NCBI RefSeq assembly: GCF_003337315.1
Contig: NZ_QPJV01000004.1
Location: forward strand, 1 to 64,000
Source of the DNA: Vagococcus fluvialis
GTDB lineage: Bacteria; Bacillota; Bacilli; Lactobacillales; Vagococcaceae
Length of the DNA stretch: 64,000 nt
Reading direction: 5' to 3'
Part shown: positions 19,791 to 29,115 of the stretch, one piece after another
Numbering within the stretch: the stretch's first letter is position 1
How the letters are laid out: each line of letters begins with the position of its first letter
Program-made: the position numbers and the translations under genes
Notes under the pieces: model-generated
Told to the model about the DNA's origin: nothing
The model's input: only the letters and a program-made list of their open reading frames with translations
Databases searched by the model: none

Positions 19791-20985
19791 TAAAACTAAT
19801 GAACAGCAATTATTTTTTAGCAAGGTAACAGAATTAAGAGATGCTTTTGATTTAGCGAAAGTTGAAGGAAAGATACCCAAAGGTTTTCAACAGCAATTAG
19901 ACGAATTAGAGGAAAAACAACAATCAATTTTAAGTGATTTTTTTTCAAACTATCAAGAACTTCCGGTTATAAAGAAACAAACTCGTTTTGATTTTCATGA
20001 AGTATTTGATAGTAATCACTTGAGTCAACATATGCCATATAAGAAAATAATTCCTTTAAAAAATACTCTGATAGTTTCCTTATTAAATGATAATTCTATA
20101 GAATTAATAGAAATTCTTAAAGAAAAAGAAACTCAACATACAGTGAAACAAATAGGGAATCCTAGTGTGTTTTCAGAAATAATCAGAGACTTAATACCTG
20201 TAGACGAAGATTCTATTATAGTTCTTTCAGAGAAAGGAACAGTTTATTTAGGTGAACTAGTTGAGAAAAAACAATTGGAACTAGAATTTACTGAAATAGA
20301 TAACTCAAGTGAATTACAAGATTTATATGAGATATCTGAAATGATAGATCATACTTTTTGGGGATACAAAGATTTTAATTTTCTCAAGCAAATTATCTTT
20401 AAGAAGAAGACAAACCACCTAGTAATTAAAACCTACTGTTTACCAAGAAATACAATAAAAAGATGGTCAACATTGTTAACTATTAATACAACTGATATTT
20501 TATTAGGAGATGAGGATGGAAAAGTTGTATATCTAAGAGTTAATCAAAATGAATTAGAAATCGTTGCTGAATTAAATTTAGGTAGTAGTATAACTAATTT
20601 TTTTATTTCTGAGTACCAAGAAAATTATTTGTTAATCTTTGTATTAGGAAATCATGGAGCAGTAACTTTAATGAAGTGTTTTAAGAATAATTTAGAAATA
20701 GTAGCTACGATGAATATTGATTCAGGTAACCTTTTTGCTATGACTATTCAACAAAAAAATGCTGTTATTCTCAGTGATTCAGGAGATTTATATTTACTAG
20801 AAGAACTTAATCAGAGCTGGCAATTAAATCCTTATGCAACAAAAAAAGAAGTTTTTTTTACTCAAGCTTATCATTTTAATAAAGTATTTCTTTTTATTAA
20901 TAGTGATGGTTTATTTGACATTGCTACTATTAATAAAGAAATCAAGGAAAAGACAGATTTATTAGAACTAGCTTTGTATGAATAA
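19783..20985 (+). CDS. Unknown coiled-coil plus propeller-like protein
   Basis: I do not recognise a named family. The first ~60 residues are helical and charged (QQQLDELEEKQQSILSDFF). The remainder is a series of short hydrophobic strands with turn motifs such as DEDSIIVLSEKGTVYLGEL, ILLGDEDGKVVYL, LGNHGAVTLM and ILSDSGDLYLLEE, suggesting repeated four-strand blades of a beta-propeller. No signal peptide or membrane helix. GTG 19783 is favoured (AAAGGTGA upstream) over GTG 19774; either way it overlaps the ATPase gene, so translation is coupled. Position between a MoxR-like ATPase and a VWA protein suggests an adaptor or substrate-recognition subunit, which is inference. Confidence 0.7.
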   Translation: MTNKTNEQQLFFSKVTELRDAFDLAKVEGKIPKGFQQQLDELEEKQQSILSDFFSNYQELPVIKKQTRFDFHEVFDSNHLSQHMPYKKIIPLKNTLIVSLLNDNSIELIEILKEKETQHTVKQIGNPSVFSEIIRDLIPVDEDSIIVLSEKGTVYLGELVEKKQLELEFTEIDNSSELQDLYEISEMIDHTFWGYKDFNFLKQIIFKKKTNHLVIKTYCLPRNTIKRWSTLLTINTTDILLGDEDGKVVYLRVNQNELEIVAELNLGSSITNFFISEYQENYLLIFVLGNHGAVTLMKCFKNNLEIVATMNIDSGNLFAMTIQQKNAVILSDSGDLYLLEELNQSWQLNPYATKKEVFFTQAYHFNKVFLFINSDGLFDIATINKEIKEKTDLLELALYE

Positions 20986-20997
20986 GGAGGTGAAGAT

Positions 20998-22932
20998 ATG
21001 ATTACTGAGCAAAGCATGGAATTTTCCGAGTTAGCGGAGAAAAAATGTGAGGAGTTTATTACAAAAGAGCAACCTAATTTAGTGACTTTTACCAAAGATA
21101 ATCGTTTACGATATGTGCCCGATTTGACGAATGAAACGATCACATGGAATCTAAAACAAAGAGAAGTGTATTTACCAGCTACTCTAGTTTTAGAAAATAA
21201 AGAATCAGAGCAAATTATCTTATGGCATGTTTACTACAACCTTGCCCTTTATCACGAATGGCAAAAGAATCCTGAGAGTTATCTCTTACGCTTAGAACGT
21301 TTCAAAAAAGAAATTAATGAAATGACAACTTATTTGTACCAAAAAATAAAAGAACTAGGTATGGAAAAAAATGACTTGTTTAAACCTGAAAAGTTAGTTA
21401 CTTATATAAAAAAAGAAATAAATACTCTTTTTTTTGAATGGGATAATTTTTATTCTTTAGTACGAGTGTTCCAACTTTGTCCTATTTATAGACAACCAAT
21501 TTATCAAGAGTACATAAAAAACTATTTGAAAGTAACTTATTTTTCCAAAAAGATGATTAATCAATTGCCTACTAATCAATTATTTGCGAAAAGTTTTTTA
21601 CTCTGTATGATTGATTCAGAAAATCAAATAGTGACTAATTTTGATAAAAATCCTTACAGAAAAAAGCTATTTGGTAAAGCCTATTTCGATTTTGTTTATC
21701 AACAAGTTGTTGAAGAAATAAATAATAATAGTTCACTGGAAGAAAGAGAAGATTTTTTTAGAGTTTTTATCTATCCAGAATTCAAAGTTCAGTGGCAACT
21801 AGAAATTGATCAGATGTTAGTTCAAACTCAAACTGGAAAAGAGCCTTATAAGGAAATAGAAGAATGGTTAAATCAAGAGCAAGAAAAACCAGCTGAAGCG
21901 ATCGAAATGGGAGCAGATGAAAAACAGGAATTACTAGAAACTTTGTCTGAGGAAAAAGAGCAGGCAGATGTTACACTTAAACAATTATTAGACCCTAAAA
22001 TAAATTTAGAAGCTTACGGTGTGAGTAAGATAGATCAACATATTTACCAATACTATGTAAATGAAACGAAAAAAATAAGGCAAGAGATGACTCTTTTTTG
22101 GGAAAAATTAATAGGACAAGCAAAAAAAGAAGTAAGTACGAAAGTAAATCAGCAGCTTAAAGGAAAATTGGATATTAATAGTGTTATTAGGCAGTATGTC
22201 TCTTTATCAGAAGCTGAAAAAATTGGCAACTATAAAAATTTAGCTCTTTTTAATCGCCATATTTTAGTAACACAATCTAACATTTTACCAGAAAATATAG
22301 AAATTATTTTTTTAGTAGATAATTCTGGTTCAATGAATGAAGTAAAAATTGATGCAGCACGAAAAGCCTTAGCAGCAACTTTACTATCCTTAGAAGATTT
22401 TTCTCATCTTTTAAAACAAGAATCAATAACAGGAAATCAAGCTATTAACCTAACTAGTGCCACCTATTTTTTTGGCAGCCATTACTATCAAGTGAAAAAT
22501 AGTCATACTCACGAGAAAACAGAAATTGAAAGTGAACTGATAAAATCTATTAGTCATTTAAATGGTCAAGAAGGCAATACAGATGATGCAAGTTGCTTGA
22601 AAGAAATTTTAGAGCTGTTGACTAGTAAGGATGAACAACTTTTAAAATCAGGGAAAAAAATTCAAATGATTTTTGAAATAACAGATGGCGCAGCTAGTTT
22701 TCCAGGAGCCACAAAAGAAGTTATAGGTAAATTAATTGATAAAAATATTATTTTATTTGCTTTTCAAATCGGAAAAAATAGCCAATCTACAATTAAAAAG
22801 TTTGATTACGTTTGGAATGAGTGGATTGATTATGAAAGAGGAATAAAATTAGGTGAAGATATTGATAAACTTACTGTAGAATTATTAAATTTAGTTGGTC
22901 AACAAATGGAAAATATTTGGGTGAATCGATAA
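20998..22932 (+). CDS. VWA-domain protein, partner of the AAA+ ATPase
   Basis: 644 residues with an excellent ribosome site AAGGAGGTGA. The C-terminal VWA domain starts near 432 (IEIIFLVDNSGSMNEVK) with an intact MIDAS DxSxS (D441, S443, S445). The later MIDAS threonine (GNTDDAS) and aspartate (EITDGAA) are present, so metal binding is likely. The N-terminal ~270 residues carry LWHVYYNLALYHEW around 75-88, where related-looking VWA proteins from my memory have a zincin HExxH; here it reads HVYYN and would be inactive. A charged linker lies at about 280-335. No signal peptide. A strong terminator follows. Architecture recalls RavA-ViaA, but the proteins are not those. Confidence 0.78.
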   Translation: MITEQSMEFSELAEKKCEEFITKEQPNLVTFTKDNRLRYVPDLTNETITWNLKQREVYLPATLVLENKESEQIILWHVYYNLALYHEWQKNPESYLLRLERFKKEINEMTTYLYQKIKELGMEKNDLFKPEKLVTYIKKEINTLFFEWDNFYSLVRVFQLCPIYRQPIYQEYIKNYLKVTYFSKKMINQLPTNQLFAKSFLLCMIDSENQIVTNFDKNPYRKKLFGKAYFDFVYQQVVEEINNNSSLEEREDFFRVFIYPEFKVQWQLEIDQMLVQTQTGKEPYKEIEEWLNQEQEKPAEAIEMGADEKQELLETLSEEKEQADVTLKQLLDPKINLEAYGVSKIDQHIYQYYVNETKKIRQEMTLFWEKLIGQAKKEVSTKVNQQLKGKLDINSVIRQYVSLSEAEKIGNYKNLALFNRHILVTQSNILPENIEIIFLVDNSGSMNEVKIDAARKALAATLLSLEDFSHLLKQESITGNQAINLTSATYFFGSHYYQVKNSHTHEKTEIESELIKSISHLNGQEGNTDDASCLKEILELLTSKDEQLLKSGKKIQMIFEITDGAASFPGATKEVIGKLIDKNIILFAFQIGKNSQSTIKKFDYVWNEWIDYERGIKLGEDIDKLTVELLNLVGQQMENIWVNR

Positions 22933-22972
22933 AAAACAAAGGAACAATGATATTTTAGTTCCTTTGTTTTTT
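22931..22972. terminator. Bidirectional terminator between the VWA gene and feoB
   Basis: A 15-bp perfect stem pairs AAAAAACAAAGGAAC (22931-22945) with 22958-22972, with A and T flanks on both strands. Confidence 0.92.
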
Positions 22973-23007
22973 CTATTGTAATTTTATTAAGTTTATTGTA
23001 AAAAAAA

Positions 23008-24918
23008 TTAAACCAAACCTAGTAGATTAGCTATTAAGGTAGTTAACATAGTCACGCCAACGCCAATAATCGTTGGTACAATAAAGGAAACGAAGGTCCA
23101 TTTTTTACTTTTTGTTTCTTTATAGATAGTTAAAAGAGTTGTAGAACATGGCCAGTGATATAGTGTAAATAATAAAACGTTAGTTGCTGTTAACCAAGTC
23201 CAACCGTTATTAACTAATAATTGATGAAATTCATTTAACGAACTGTAATCTGTAATAGTGCTTGTGGCCATATACCCCATAATCATAATGGGAATAACAA
23301 TTTCGTTGGCTGGTAGACTAAGAATAAAGGCCATTAAAATAGTTCCATCTAAGCCCATTAAGTGAGCAAAAGGATCAATAAATTCTGTAGTCATTTGTAA
23401 GATGGATTGATCACCAATATAAACATTAGCTAAAATCCAAATAACAAGACCAGCAGGAGCTGCTACTATAATGGCTCTCCATAAAACGAATAAAGTTCTA
23501 TCAAAAATTGACCGAACCACTACTTGTCCGATTTGTGGTTTTCTATAAGGTGGTAGCTCTAAAGTAAACGAAGAGGGCAGCCCCTTTAAAACTGTTTTTG
23601 ATAATAGTTTTGATACCCAAATAGTAGAAGCGACACCTAAAAGAATAACAGCTGTTAAAAAGGCAGCTGATTTAAATGAACCTAAAATTCCTGCACTTGT
23701 ACCAGCAAAAAACATTGTAATAACAGCAATTAAAATGGGGAATCTACCGTTACAGGGAACAAAGTTATTAGTAATAATAGCAATTAATCTTTCCCTTGGT
23801 GAGTCAATAATTCTAGCACCAACAACACCAGCAGCATTACAACCAAATCCCATGCACATAGTCAATGCTTGCTTTCCACAGGCGCCAGCTTTTTGGAAAT
23901 ATTTATCTAAGTTAAAAGCCACACGCGGTAAATAACCAAAATCTTCAAGTAAAGTAAATATAGGGAAAAAGATAGCCATTGGTGGTAACATAACTGCCAC
24001 AACAGTCGATAGAACTTTGTAAATACCATTAATCAAGACATCTTGAATGAGTCTTGGTACATGCCAACTGGTAGCAACTGCTGTTAACCAATTACCAAGA
24101 CGATTAAAATGATCTGCTAAAAAATCAGAAGGTCCATCGGCTCCAACAATAGTAAACCAGAAAATTAACATTAAAAGCAAAACCATAATAGGAATACCAG
24201 TGCTTTTTTGTGTTAGAATTTTGTCTAGTTTTCGGTCTCTTTTATCATAGTCCGCCTTACCAAAAGTCACAACTTCACTAGCTATAACTGAGGCTCTATC
24301 AAGTAGTGCTAAAATTTCTGTTTCTGAGTCTTGATGAATTTGCTCTAGTGCTTCAAGCATATAAGGATTAGTCTTGATTTCTCCTGAAATAACTTGATTA
24401 GTAGTCTCAATTAATTCAGTTAAACCTTGTTTTTTCACAGCTGACGTCCCAACCACTGGCACACCTAGTAATTCTTGCAGTTTAGGTAAGTTAATGTCAA
24501 TTTGTTTACTTTTAGCTTCGTCTAACAAGTTGACACAGACCACAACTTTAGGTGTAATCTGCATGATTTGTAAAACTAGATTCAAATTTCTCTCTAAACT
24601 TGTGGCATCACAGACAACAATCGTGGCTTCTGAGTGAGTTGATTGAATAAAATCTCTAGCAACTTCTTCTTCTTGTGAGTGAGCCATTAGTGAATAGGTA
24701 CCTGGTAAATCCACTAATACAAAACCTTGTTTTTGATGCTCACAGTAACCTTGAGCTAAATCAACAGTTTTTCCTGGCCAATTACCTGTATGTTGCCTCA
24801 TACCAGTGAGTTCGTTAAAAATTGAACTTTTACCTACATTAGGGTTTCCGGCAAGAGCCACAACATGATCTGTGGGTTGTTTTTTTTGAATGATAATTTC
24901 TTCTTCATGTGCTTCCAT
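23008..24918 (-). CDS. feoB: Ferrous iron transporter FeoB
   Basis: 636-residue membrane Fe(II) uptake protein. The N-terminal G domain has G1 GNPNVGKS (about 24-31), G3 DLPG and G4 NLLD, followed by a helical GDI region. A polytopic membrane part with two Gate motifs follows, one containing GFGCNAAGVVGARI. The length is at the short end for FeoB. ATG 24918 overlaps the feoA stop region, so the genes are coupled. Iron-dependent control is suggested by the operator upstream of feoA. Confidence 0.95.
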   Translation of the reverse strand: MEAHEEEIIIQKKQPTDHVVALAGNPNVGKSSIFNELTGMRQHTGNWPGKTVDLAQGYCEHQKQGFVLVDLPGTYSLMAHSQEEEVARDFIQSTHSEATIVVCDATSLERNLNLVLQIMQITPKVVVCVNLLDEAKSKQIDINLPKLQELLGVPVVGTSAVKKQGLTELIETTNQVISGEIKTNPYMLEALEQIHQDSETEILALLDRASVIASEVVTFGKADYDKRDRKLDKILTQKSTGIPIMVLLLMLIFWFTIVGADGPSDFLADHFNRLGNWLTAVATSWHVPRLIQDVLINGIYKVLSTVVAVMLPPMAIFFPIFTLLEDFGYLPRVAFNLDKYFQKAGACGKQALTMCMGFGCNAAGVVGARIIDSPRERLIAIITNNFVPCNGRFPILIAVITMFFAGTSAGILGSFKSAAFLTAVILLGVASTIWVSKLLSKTVLKGLPSSFTLELPPYRKPQIGQVVVRSIFDRTLFVLWRAIIVAAPAGLVIWILANVYIGDQSILQMTTEFIDPFAHLMGLDGTILMAFILSLPANEIVIPIMIMGYMATSTITDYSSLNEFHQLLVNNGWTWLTATNVLLFTLYHWPCSTTLLTIYKETKSKKWTFVSFIVPTIIGVGVTMLTTLIANLLGLV

Positions 24919-25154
24919 TAGTTTGTCGTCACCTCAACATATTTTGCATCATTATTTCTAAGTGCAATAGTAGTCCCTCTTACACGATAGGCAATAGGAT
25001 CTCCTTTAGGACTTGTTAAAACTCGTTTAATAGCAGTTCCTTTGTAGAATCCTAAATCAATTAACCTTCTGTTCATTTCCTCGTCTGGATGGGTGATTTT
25101 ATTCACAAAAACTTCTTCTTGTTCTTCAATATCTAAAAGATTTATTGTTCTCAT
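24918..25154 (-). CDS. feoA: Ferrous iron transport accessory protein FeoA
   Basis: 78-residue SH3-like protein acting with FeoB at the cytoplasmic face. Typical features are EMNRRLIDLGFYKGT followed by strands ending RGTTIALRNNDAKYVEV. AAAGGAGATGAG precedes ATG 25154. It is the first gene of feoAB and lies under a promoter with a metalloregulator-type palindrome. Confidence 0.92.
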   Translation of the reverse strand: MRTINLLDIEEQEEVFVNKITHPDEEMNRRLIDLGFYKGTAIKRVLTSPKGDPIAYRVRGTTIALRNNDAKYVEVTTN

Positions 25155-25160
25155 CTCCTT

Positions 25161-25212
25161 TTAGGTTTACCTAATCTTTTTTTATTATATACCTAATCGA
25201 TGATGGTAACAA
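25161..25212 (-). promoter_or_regulatory. feoAB promoter with DtxR/MntR-like operator
   Basis: On the minus strand TTGTTA (25212-25207), 17 bp, TATAAT (25189-25184). Just downstream is the perfect palindrome TTAGGTAAACCTAA (25174-25161), and a second half-site GATTAGGTA lies at 25198-25190 upstream of the -10. TTAGGTnAnCCTAA-like sites are typical of DtxR-family iron/manganese repressors. The identity of the repressor is inferred. Confidence 0.75.
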
Positions 25213-25242
25213 GTGTCTGTTAAAAGACATAGGATGATTAAG

Positions 25243-25285
25243 ATGTAATTATGTAAAGAAATTAGTTATAATTACATTAACTAAT
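25243..25285 (+). promoter_or_regulatory. Nested dyads around the malY promoter
   Basis: TATAAT at 25267-25272 is the likely -10. ATGTAATTAT (25243-25252) pairs with 25268-25277, and ATTAGTTA (25261-25268) pairs with TAACTAAT (25278-25285). Two overlapping inverted repeats at the -10 suggest a repressor site or alternative hairpins in the leader. The regulator is not identified. Confidence 0.45.
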
Positions 25286-25301
25286 AAAAGGAGGCTTTTT
25301 T

Positions 25302-26480
25302 ATGACTGTACAAGATTTTATTAATACATATTATATTGAGAGAAAGGGAACATCTTCTGTTAAATGGGATGGACTTGAAAATAAATTTACGCGGAGTAAT
25401 TTACTTCCTTTATGGGTTGCTGATATGGATTTTAAAGTACCAGAAAAAGTTCAAGAAAAACTAATGGAAAGAATAGACCACGGTGTATTTGGTTATTCTT
25501 TTGTTGAAGATTCTTATTATGAAGCCTTACTAAGTTGGCAAAAAAGACGTCATGATATTACTTTAGAAAAAGAGTGGGTGCGTTTTACGACAGGTGTTGT
25601 TAACTCATTTAACTACGTGATTCAAAGTATGACGCAAAAAGACGATTCAGTTTTAATTCTTGCTCCTGTTTATTATCCTTTTTTTGATGCTGTTAATAAC
25701 AATGAGCGCCATCTTGTTGTATCAACATTAATAAATGAAGATGGACGCTATGAAATTGATTTTGCTGATTTTGAAGCAAAAATTATTAATGAAAATGTTA
25801 AAGTATTCCTTCATTGTTCCCCTCAAAATCCAGTTGGTAGAGTTTGGAGTGAAGATGAATTAACCAAACTTTTTGAGATTTGTTATCAAAATGGTGTCAA
25901 AATTATTTCTGATGAGATTCATCAAGATTTTATACAACCAGGAAAAAGATTTATTAGTGCCCTAAATTTAGATAAAAAATACCATGAGATATTAGTGGTT
26001 TTAACCGCTTCATCAAAATCCTTTAATTTAGCTAGTTTACTTCATTCTCATGTAGTAATTCCAAATGTTGATTTACGTGAAAAATTTGATAATTACTTAA
26101 ATAAAGGAATAGGTAGTACAACGAGTTTAATGGGAATGATTGCTACAGAAGCAGCCTATAATCATGGTGAAGAATGGTTAGATCAGTTAATAGAAGTTAT
26201 AGAATTTAACTTTGAGTGTATGAAAGACATTTTAAAGAAACGATTGCCACATGCAAAAGTTACTAATAAAGAAGCTACATATTTAGCGTGGATTGATTTA
26301 TCTCATTATATTAAGGAAGATATTGTAACAATTATGGAAGAAGAAGTCGGAATAGCAGTTGATTATGGTGAATGGTTTGATAAAAATAGTCAATCATTTA
26401 TTCGCGTTAACTTAGCAACAAAAACAGAAAACATTGAAAAAGCTATGAATCACTTATCAGATATTTTAGAAAACAAATAG
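25302..26480 (+). CDS. patB: MalY/PatB-type C-S lyase (cystathionine beta-lyase)
   Basis: 392-residue fold-type I PLP enzyme that cleaves cystathionine or cysteine to pyruvate, ammonia and a thiol. The family opening KWDGLENKFTRSNLLPLWVADMDF is recognisable in parts (LLPLWVADMDF), along with HCSPQNPVGRVW, SDEIHQDF and the PLP lysine in TASSKSFNLASL (K239). Substrate preference within the MalY/PatB group cannot be set from sequence. AAAGGAGG precedes ATG 25302. Monocistronic and divergent from feoAB. Confidence 0.9.
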   Translation: MTVQDFINTYYIERKGTSSVKWDGLENKFTRSNLLPLWVADMDFKVPEKVQEKLMERIDHGVFGYSFVEDSYYEALLSWQKRRHDITLEKEWVRFTTGVVNSFNYVIQSMTQKDDSVLILAPVYYPFFDAVNNNERHLVVSTLINEDGRYEIDFADFEAKIINENVKVFLHCSPQNPVGRVWSEDELTKLFEICYQNGVKIISDEIHQDFIQPGKRFISALNLDKKYHEILVVLTASSKSFNLASLLHSHVVIPNVDLREKFDNYLNKGIGSTTSLMGMIATEAAYNHGEEWLDQLIEVIEFNFECMKDILKKRLPHAKVTNKEATYLAWIDLSHYIKEDIVTIMEEEVGIAVDYGEWFDKNSQSFIRVNLATKTENIEKAMNHLSDILENK

Positions 26481-26591
26481 CCTATGTTATTTTAAAAAGT
26501 TAAGATTCTTTAAATCTGTTATATTTAAGATAGTTTTTAAATAATTCCTATGCTAGACTTGTTTTAAATTGTTATTTATAGGAGATGAATT

Positions 26592-27524
26592 ATGGAAAAT
26601 CGTAGAAGACAAAAGAAAAAAAATCCTTTAAAGAAAATAGTCCTTATTTTATCTGGTGTTTTATTAGTGATGTTACTTGGAATCGGAACCTTTTTAGGTA
26701 AAACGTATTTTGATGTGAAAAAAACTGCTAATAAAGTAAGTCAACCAGTAGAAGGAAGACCTGATACAACAACTGTTATGGACGGAGAGCCGTTCTCTGT
26801 ACTACTACTAGGATTAGATACAGGAGAATTTGGCCGTAATGATGTTGGTCGTTCAGATACTATTTTAGTTGCTACAGTTAACCCGAAAGAAAACAAAACA
26901 ACTCTTGTAAGTATTCCTCGTGATACACGTATGGAAATGGTTGGACATGGAACTGTTGAAAAGGCAGCACATGCTTATGCTCATGGTCAAGAAAAAATGG
27001 CTATGGATTCAATGGAACAATTTTTAGGTATTGAATTAGATCACTACGTTTGGATTAACATGGAAGGTTTTGAAGACCTTGTAAATGCTGTAGGTGGCGT
27101 TGAAGTTGATAACAAGTTTGAGTTTAAACAAGATGGATTTACTTTCCCTAAAGGAAAAAATTCTTTAAACGGAGAACAGGCTTTAGCATACACACGTATG
27201 AGATATGAAGACCCAAATGGTGATTATGGTCGCCAAGTAAGACAACAAGAAGTAATCGGTGGTATTGCTGATCAAGCACTAAGCTTTAATGGTGTAACAA
27301 AATACAAACAAATTTTAAAAGCAATTGAAGATAACATGAAAACAGATTTAGAGCCAGAAGAAATGTTTAAAATTGCTATTGATTATCGTAACAGTTTCAC
27401 AACAATTGATAATGAATCATTAAACGGCTATGGTGAAATGATTGATGAAGTATCATATCAAATCATTCCAGATGAAGAATTAGCTAGAGTACAGTTATTA
27501 TTAAAACAACAATTAGGTAAATAA
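26592..27524 (+). CDS. LytR-CpsA-Psr (LCP) family protein
   Basis: 310 residues: basic cytoplasmic tail (NRRRQKKKNPLKK), one membrane helix (about 15-36), then the extracellular LCP domain with FSVLLLGLDTG, GRSDTILVATVNP, TLVSIPRDTRMEM and LAYTRMRYEDPNGDYGRQ. The arginines and aspartates that bind polyprenyl pyrophosphate are present. LCP enzymes transfer teichoic acid or capsule polymers from lipid carriers to peptidoglycan. ATAGGAGATGAATT precedes ATG 26592. It stands alone, so the polymer is not indicated. Confidence 0.92.
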   Translation: MENRRRQKKKNPLKKIVLILSGVLLVMLLGIGTFLGKTYFDVKKTANKVSQPVEGRPDTTTVMDGEPFSVLLLGLDTGEFGRNDVGRSDTILVATVNPKENKTTLVSIPRDTRMEMVGHGTVEKAAHAYAHGQEKMAMDSMEQFLGIELDHYVWINMEGFEDLVNAVGGVEVDNKFEFKQDGFTFPKGKNSLNGEQALAYTRMRYEDPNGDYGRQVRQQEVIGGIADQALSFNGVTKYKQILKAIEDNMKTDLEPEEMFKIAIDYRNSFTTIDNESLNGYGEMIDEVSYQIIPDEELARVQLLLKQQLGK

Positions 27525-27563
27525 AAAGTTATCTAAAAAATGCTTAGCTTTAAGAAATAAGAA

Positions 27564-27607
27564 AAGGCTGTTAAAAAGTTTTAAACTTTTTAACAGCCTT
27601 ATTTTTT
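27564..27607. terminator. Bidirectional terminator between LCP gene and pepC
   Basis: A 17-bp perfect stem pairs AAGGCTGTTAAAAAGTT (27564-27580) with 27584-27600, followed by a T run, between convergent genes. Confidence 0.93.
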
Positions 27608-28940
27608 ATGCTAATGCTCCCATTGGATCCCACGGTGCAAGAGTTGTTACATTATCAGCTTCAATAACATCTAACAATTCCTTCTCTAAATATTTTTTAT
27701 TAATAACAATTTGGTAAGTGTATTCATTTAACCAATCATCACTCATAACAAAGTAACCTTTATCGCCAACTTTATCTCCCCAACTATTTTCAACTTTCCA
27801 TTTAGTTGGTTTATCATCAACTAAGTCAACACCAGTAATAACCATAGCGTGAGTCATTAAACTTTCACCATAATCTAGACGTTCTGCTTTAGTCATTGAG
27901 TAATCAATGTCTAGAGTTTCTTCTACACTGTAAATATCTGTAGCCATAATGCCAGAGTCGCGAGTTGAAGACTGACCAACATCACAACCATACCAAACAG
28001 CTTCGCCCATTTTTAATTGATCAATTGCTAATTTTTTGAAAGTTTCAATATCAACGTTTAAGTGACGAACTTCTTTTCCACCTACAACATTACCAAGCAT
28101 TTCTACAGTGTAAACTTCGTTGTAAGGTTTGTCTGAAGTAGGCGCATTAATCACACTCACATAATCAGAAAGATTGCGACCTACAAACTCATCATAAAAT
28201 AGTTGAGGTGTTAGGTTTCTTTTTAGTTGGTAATTGCCATCTGTATCAACATAAGAGTAATCAAATGTTGTTGGAGGAGTACCTAAAGTAGTTGCAAGTA
28301 AATTATAAATTTCTTGTAACATTTCTTCTTTTACTTGTTGAATATCTTCTTCAGTTGTTTTATTTGCTACTAAAGTACGTAATGTAACAGCATCTTTTCT
28401 TAATTTTTTGTTTAAGTAAGTATTTAAGTCGCGACTTTGAGAACTACTGAAAGTTTCAGGCATGACTGTTTTAGGAACAATCCCATATTTTTGAATAACT
28501 GCTACTAACATATCCCATTGACCACCATCTTGTTGAGGTGTTTGAAGTAAGAATGCCACTTTACGACTTGTTAAATCTTCTGATGCTGTATCCAAAATAT
28601 TTTCATAAAAATAATTTGCTTTTTCAAATTTATCCCAGAAGAAAGTGAAGTTTTGAGATAATTCAAAGTCTTTAATGTTAAATGTTTCTTCAATACGGTG
28701 ACGGAAAGTGTTAAGGGCTGCAAACATCCAGCAACGTCCACTTTGTTTTTGATTAGCAACTTTTCCTGTATCTAAATCAATTGAAAAAACAGGGTTGTTA
28801 ATAACTGTTGATTGTTGATTCTCAGAAGATGCTAAAATTCCATTTTTCATAACACTTCTTTGACTAATTAGGTGATCCTGTTTACTGTAAAATGATTCGT
28901 TAAAGGAATCAATTTGAGTAAAAGTAATTTCTTTTGACAT
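27606..28940 (-). CDS. pepC: Aminopeptidase C (bleomycin hydrolase family)
   Basis: 444-residue cytoplasmic papain-like (C1B) thiol aminopeptidase that trims peptides during peptide utilisation in lactic acid bacteria. The catalytic cysteine is in KQSGRCWMFAALN (C70), the histidine in THAMVITGV and the asparagine in KVENSWG. The C-terminal ending PMGALA is typical and extends into the active site to enforce aminopeptidase action. AGGAGAGG lies upstream of ATG 28940. Single gene. Confidence 0.95.
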   Translation of the reverse strand: MSKEITFTQIDSFNESFYSKQDHLISQRSVMKNGILASSENQQSTVINNPVFSIDLDTGKVANQKQSGRCWMFAALNTFRHRIEETFNIKDFELSQNFTFFWDKFEKANYFYENILDTASEDLTSRKVAFLLQTPQQDGGQWDMLVAVIQKYGIVPKTVMPETFSSSQSRDLNTYLNKKLRKDAVTLRTLVANKTTEEDIQQVKEEMLQEIYNLLATTLGTPPTTFDYSYVDTDGNYQLKRNLTPQLFYDEFVGRNLSDYVSVINAPTSDKPYNEVYTVEMLGNVVGGKEVRHLNVDIETFKKLAIDQLKMGEAVWYGCDVGQSSTRDSGIMATDIYSVEETLDIDYSMTKAERLDYGESLMTHAMVITGVDLVDDKPTKWKVENSWGDKVGDKGYFVMSDDWLNEYTYQIVINKKYLEKELLDVIEADNVTTLAPWDPMGALA

Positions 28941-29050
28941 AAAATAAATCTTCCTCTCCTAAGTAAATAAACGTAAAAATAATTCTTGTTATCTATTGTA
29001 CTCCTATTGAGAGGAAAACGAAAATAATTAACATAATGAAGTTTTTAGAA

Positions 29051-29080
29051 TTGGCGAAAATATGTTCGCTATGGTAAAAT
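29051..29080 (+). promoter_or_regulatory. uvrBA promoter with LexA (SOS) box
   Basis: CGAAAATATGTTCG (29055-29068) differs at one position from the Gram-positive LexA box CGAACATATGTTCG. It lies between TTGGCG (29051-29056) and TAAAAT (29075-29080). SOS control of uvrBA is established in Firmicutes. Confidence 0.85.
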
Positions 29081-29115
29081 AAAACAGTCAGAAGATAAAC
29101 AAAGGAGAATGTAAA

